Shown here in pieces: positions 7,184-7,512 of a stretch of 7,512 nt of DNA. Every line of letters starts with the position of its first letter. Position 1 is the first letter of the stretch. Source of the DNA: Gammaproteobacteria bacterium (GTDB lineage Bacteria > Pseudomonadota > Gammaproteobacteria > Thiohalomonadales > Thiohalomonadaceae); the NCBI GenBank assembly GCA_026193675.1, contig JAPHSO010000226.1:1-7512 (forward strand). The letters are read 5' to 3'. The notes beneath the pieces were generated by a model, which had not been told where the DNA came from, ran no database searches, and was given only the letters and a program-made list of their open reading frames with translations. The position numbers were made by a program, and so were the translations under genes.

Positions 7184-7212
7184 TCTACATCCACCGGAAT
7201 GGTGGATGTAGA
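7184..7212 (-). terminator. Perfect 12-bp hairpin after the cytochrome c gene
   Basis: The arms TCTACATCCACC (7184-7195) and GGTGGATGTAGA (7201-7212) are perfect inverted repeats around a 5-base loop, beginning 12 bases after the cytochrome stop codon. It is almost certainly a transcribed RNA hairpin. The downstream side on the minus strand (CTCTAGCTGTTTATCG) is only moderately T-rich with no immediate T run, so it may be an imperfect terminator, a read-through attenuator, or a 3'-end stabiliser that lets the upstream gene be expressed more than nosB onward. Confidence 0.6.
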
Positions 7213-7224
7213 GCTATACTGCGA

Positions 7225-7512
7225 TTAATCGAAGTCGGGGTTCAACCAATCTTTTGAAGGTGCTAAATCCTTCTTGGGTACAGGGATACGCGAAACATAG
7301 TTAATCACCATCTGCATATCTTTATCCGTAAATGCCTTGATTTGCTCTACCATGTCAGGATTGGCGTTACGGCGCTTACCGTCACGAATCCACTCAAACT
7401 GGCGCAGCATATACTTGTAGTGCTGTCCCTGAATACGGGGATAGAACTTCTCCTCAATACCATAACCGTCTTTTTCATGGCACCTTACACAGTTGTCGGC
7501 ATAGAGCTTCTC
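7225..7512 (-). CDS. C-terminal part of a class I c-type cytochrome, or the haem domain of cNosZ (cut by window edge)
   Basis: The frame is open from the right edge to TAA at 7227-7225, giving 95 residues. A single haem-binding motif CVRCH lies at residues 8-12 of the fragment, preceded by EKLYADN, the usual start of a class I cytochrome domain. Downstream are GQHYKYMLRQFEWIRDGKR and NPDM, where the Met is the likely distal haem ligand, then a final helix around DKDMQMVINYVSRIP; this is the c4/c553-like pattern. It acts in the periplasm and probably feeds electrons to NosZ. Two readings remain open: a stand-alone monohaem cytochrome gene between nosZ and nosB, or the C-terminal cytochrome domain fused to NosZ as in Wolinella cNosZ. 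The window ends too soon to decide. An internal ATG at 7410 is not the start, because the haem motif lies upstream of it in the same frame. Confidence 0.9.
   Translation of the reverse strand, partial: EKLYADNCVRCHEKDGYGIEEKFYPRIQGQHYKYMLRQFEWIRDGKRRNANPDMVEQIKAFTDKDMQMVINYVSRIPVPKKDLAPSKDWLNPDFD

Noticed and set aside
7225..7410. 61-codon gene starting at the ATG at 7410
   Set aside because: The same frame continues upstream through a CVRCH haem motif to the window edge, so this ATG is internal to a longer cytochrome domain.

Overview
The window holds most of a nitrous oxide reductase (nos) gene cluster of the clade II (atypical) kind. Every gene lies on the minus strand, so transcription runs from the right edge to the left edge. 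Gene content and protein style suggest a proteobacterium able to respire N2O. A denitrifying or sulfur-oxidising gammaproteobacterium or betaproteobacterium is my best guess, but no taxonomic marker is present.

In transcription order: (1) the C-terminal end of a c-type cytochrome, cut by the right edge, which is either a separate electron carrier or the C-terminal haem domain of a cNosZ-type reductase; (2) a 141-base intergenic region with a perfect 12-bp hairpin and a second, imperfect, AT-rich inverted repeat; (3) nosB, a polytopic membrane protein typical of clade II clusters; (4) nosD; (5) nosG, a NapG-like Fe-S protein; (6) nosH, a NapH-like membrane Fe-S protein; (7) nosF; (8) nosL; (9) nosY; (10) a small membrane-anchored protein, possibly FixH/YtkA-like; (11) the first 37 codons of another membrane-anchored or secreted protein, cut by the left edge.

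From nosB onward the genes are tightly packed, with ATGA overlaps or gaps of 0 to about 26 bases, so they look like one transcription unit. NosD, NosF, NosY and NosL are the copper-site maturation machinery: NosL is a Cu(I) lipoprotein chaperone, NosF/NosY an ABC ATPase and permease, and NosD a periplasmic beta-helix protein. NosG, NosH and the cytochrome are the likely electron route from menaquinol or quinol to NosZ, replacing the flavoprotein NosR of clade I. The catalytic nosZ gene is not seen whole; it should lie just beyond the right edge or include the edge fragment.

Compared with the Wolinella succinogenes cluster (nosZ-B-D-G-C1-C2-H-F-Y-L), two things differ. nosC1 and nosC2 are absent between nosG and nosH, and nosL sits between nosF and nosY. 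No mobile element, CRISPR array, tRNA or rRNA was seen. The only unassigned coding content is the 157-residue protein and the left-edge fragment.
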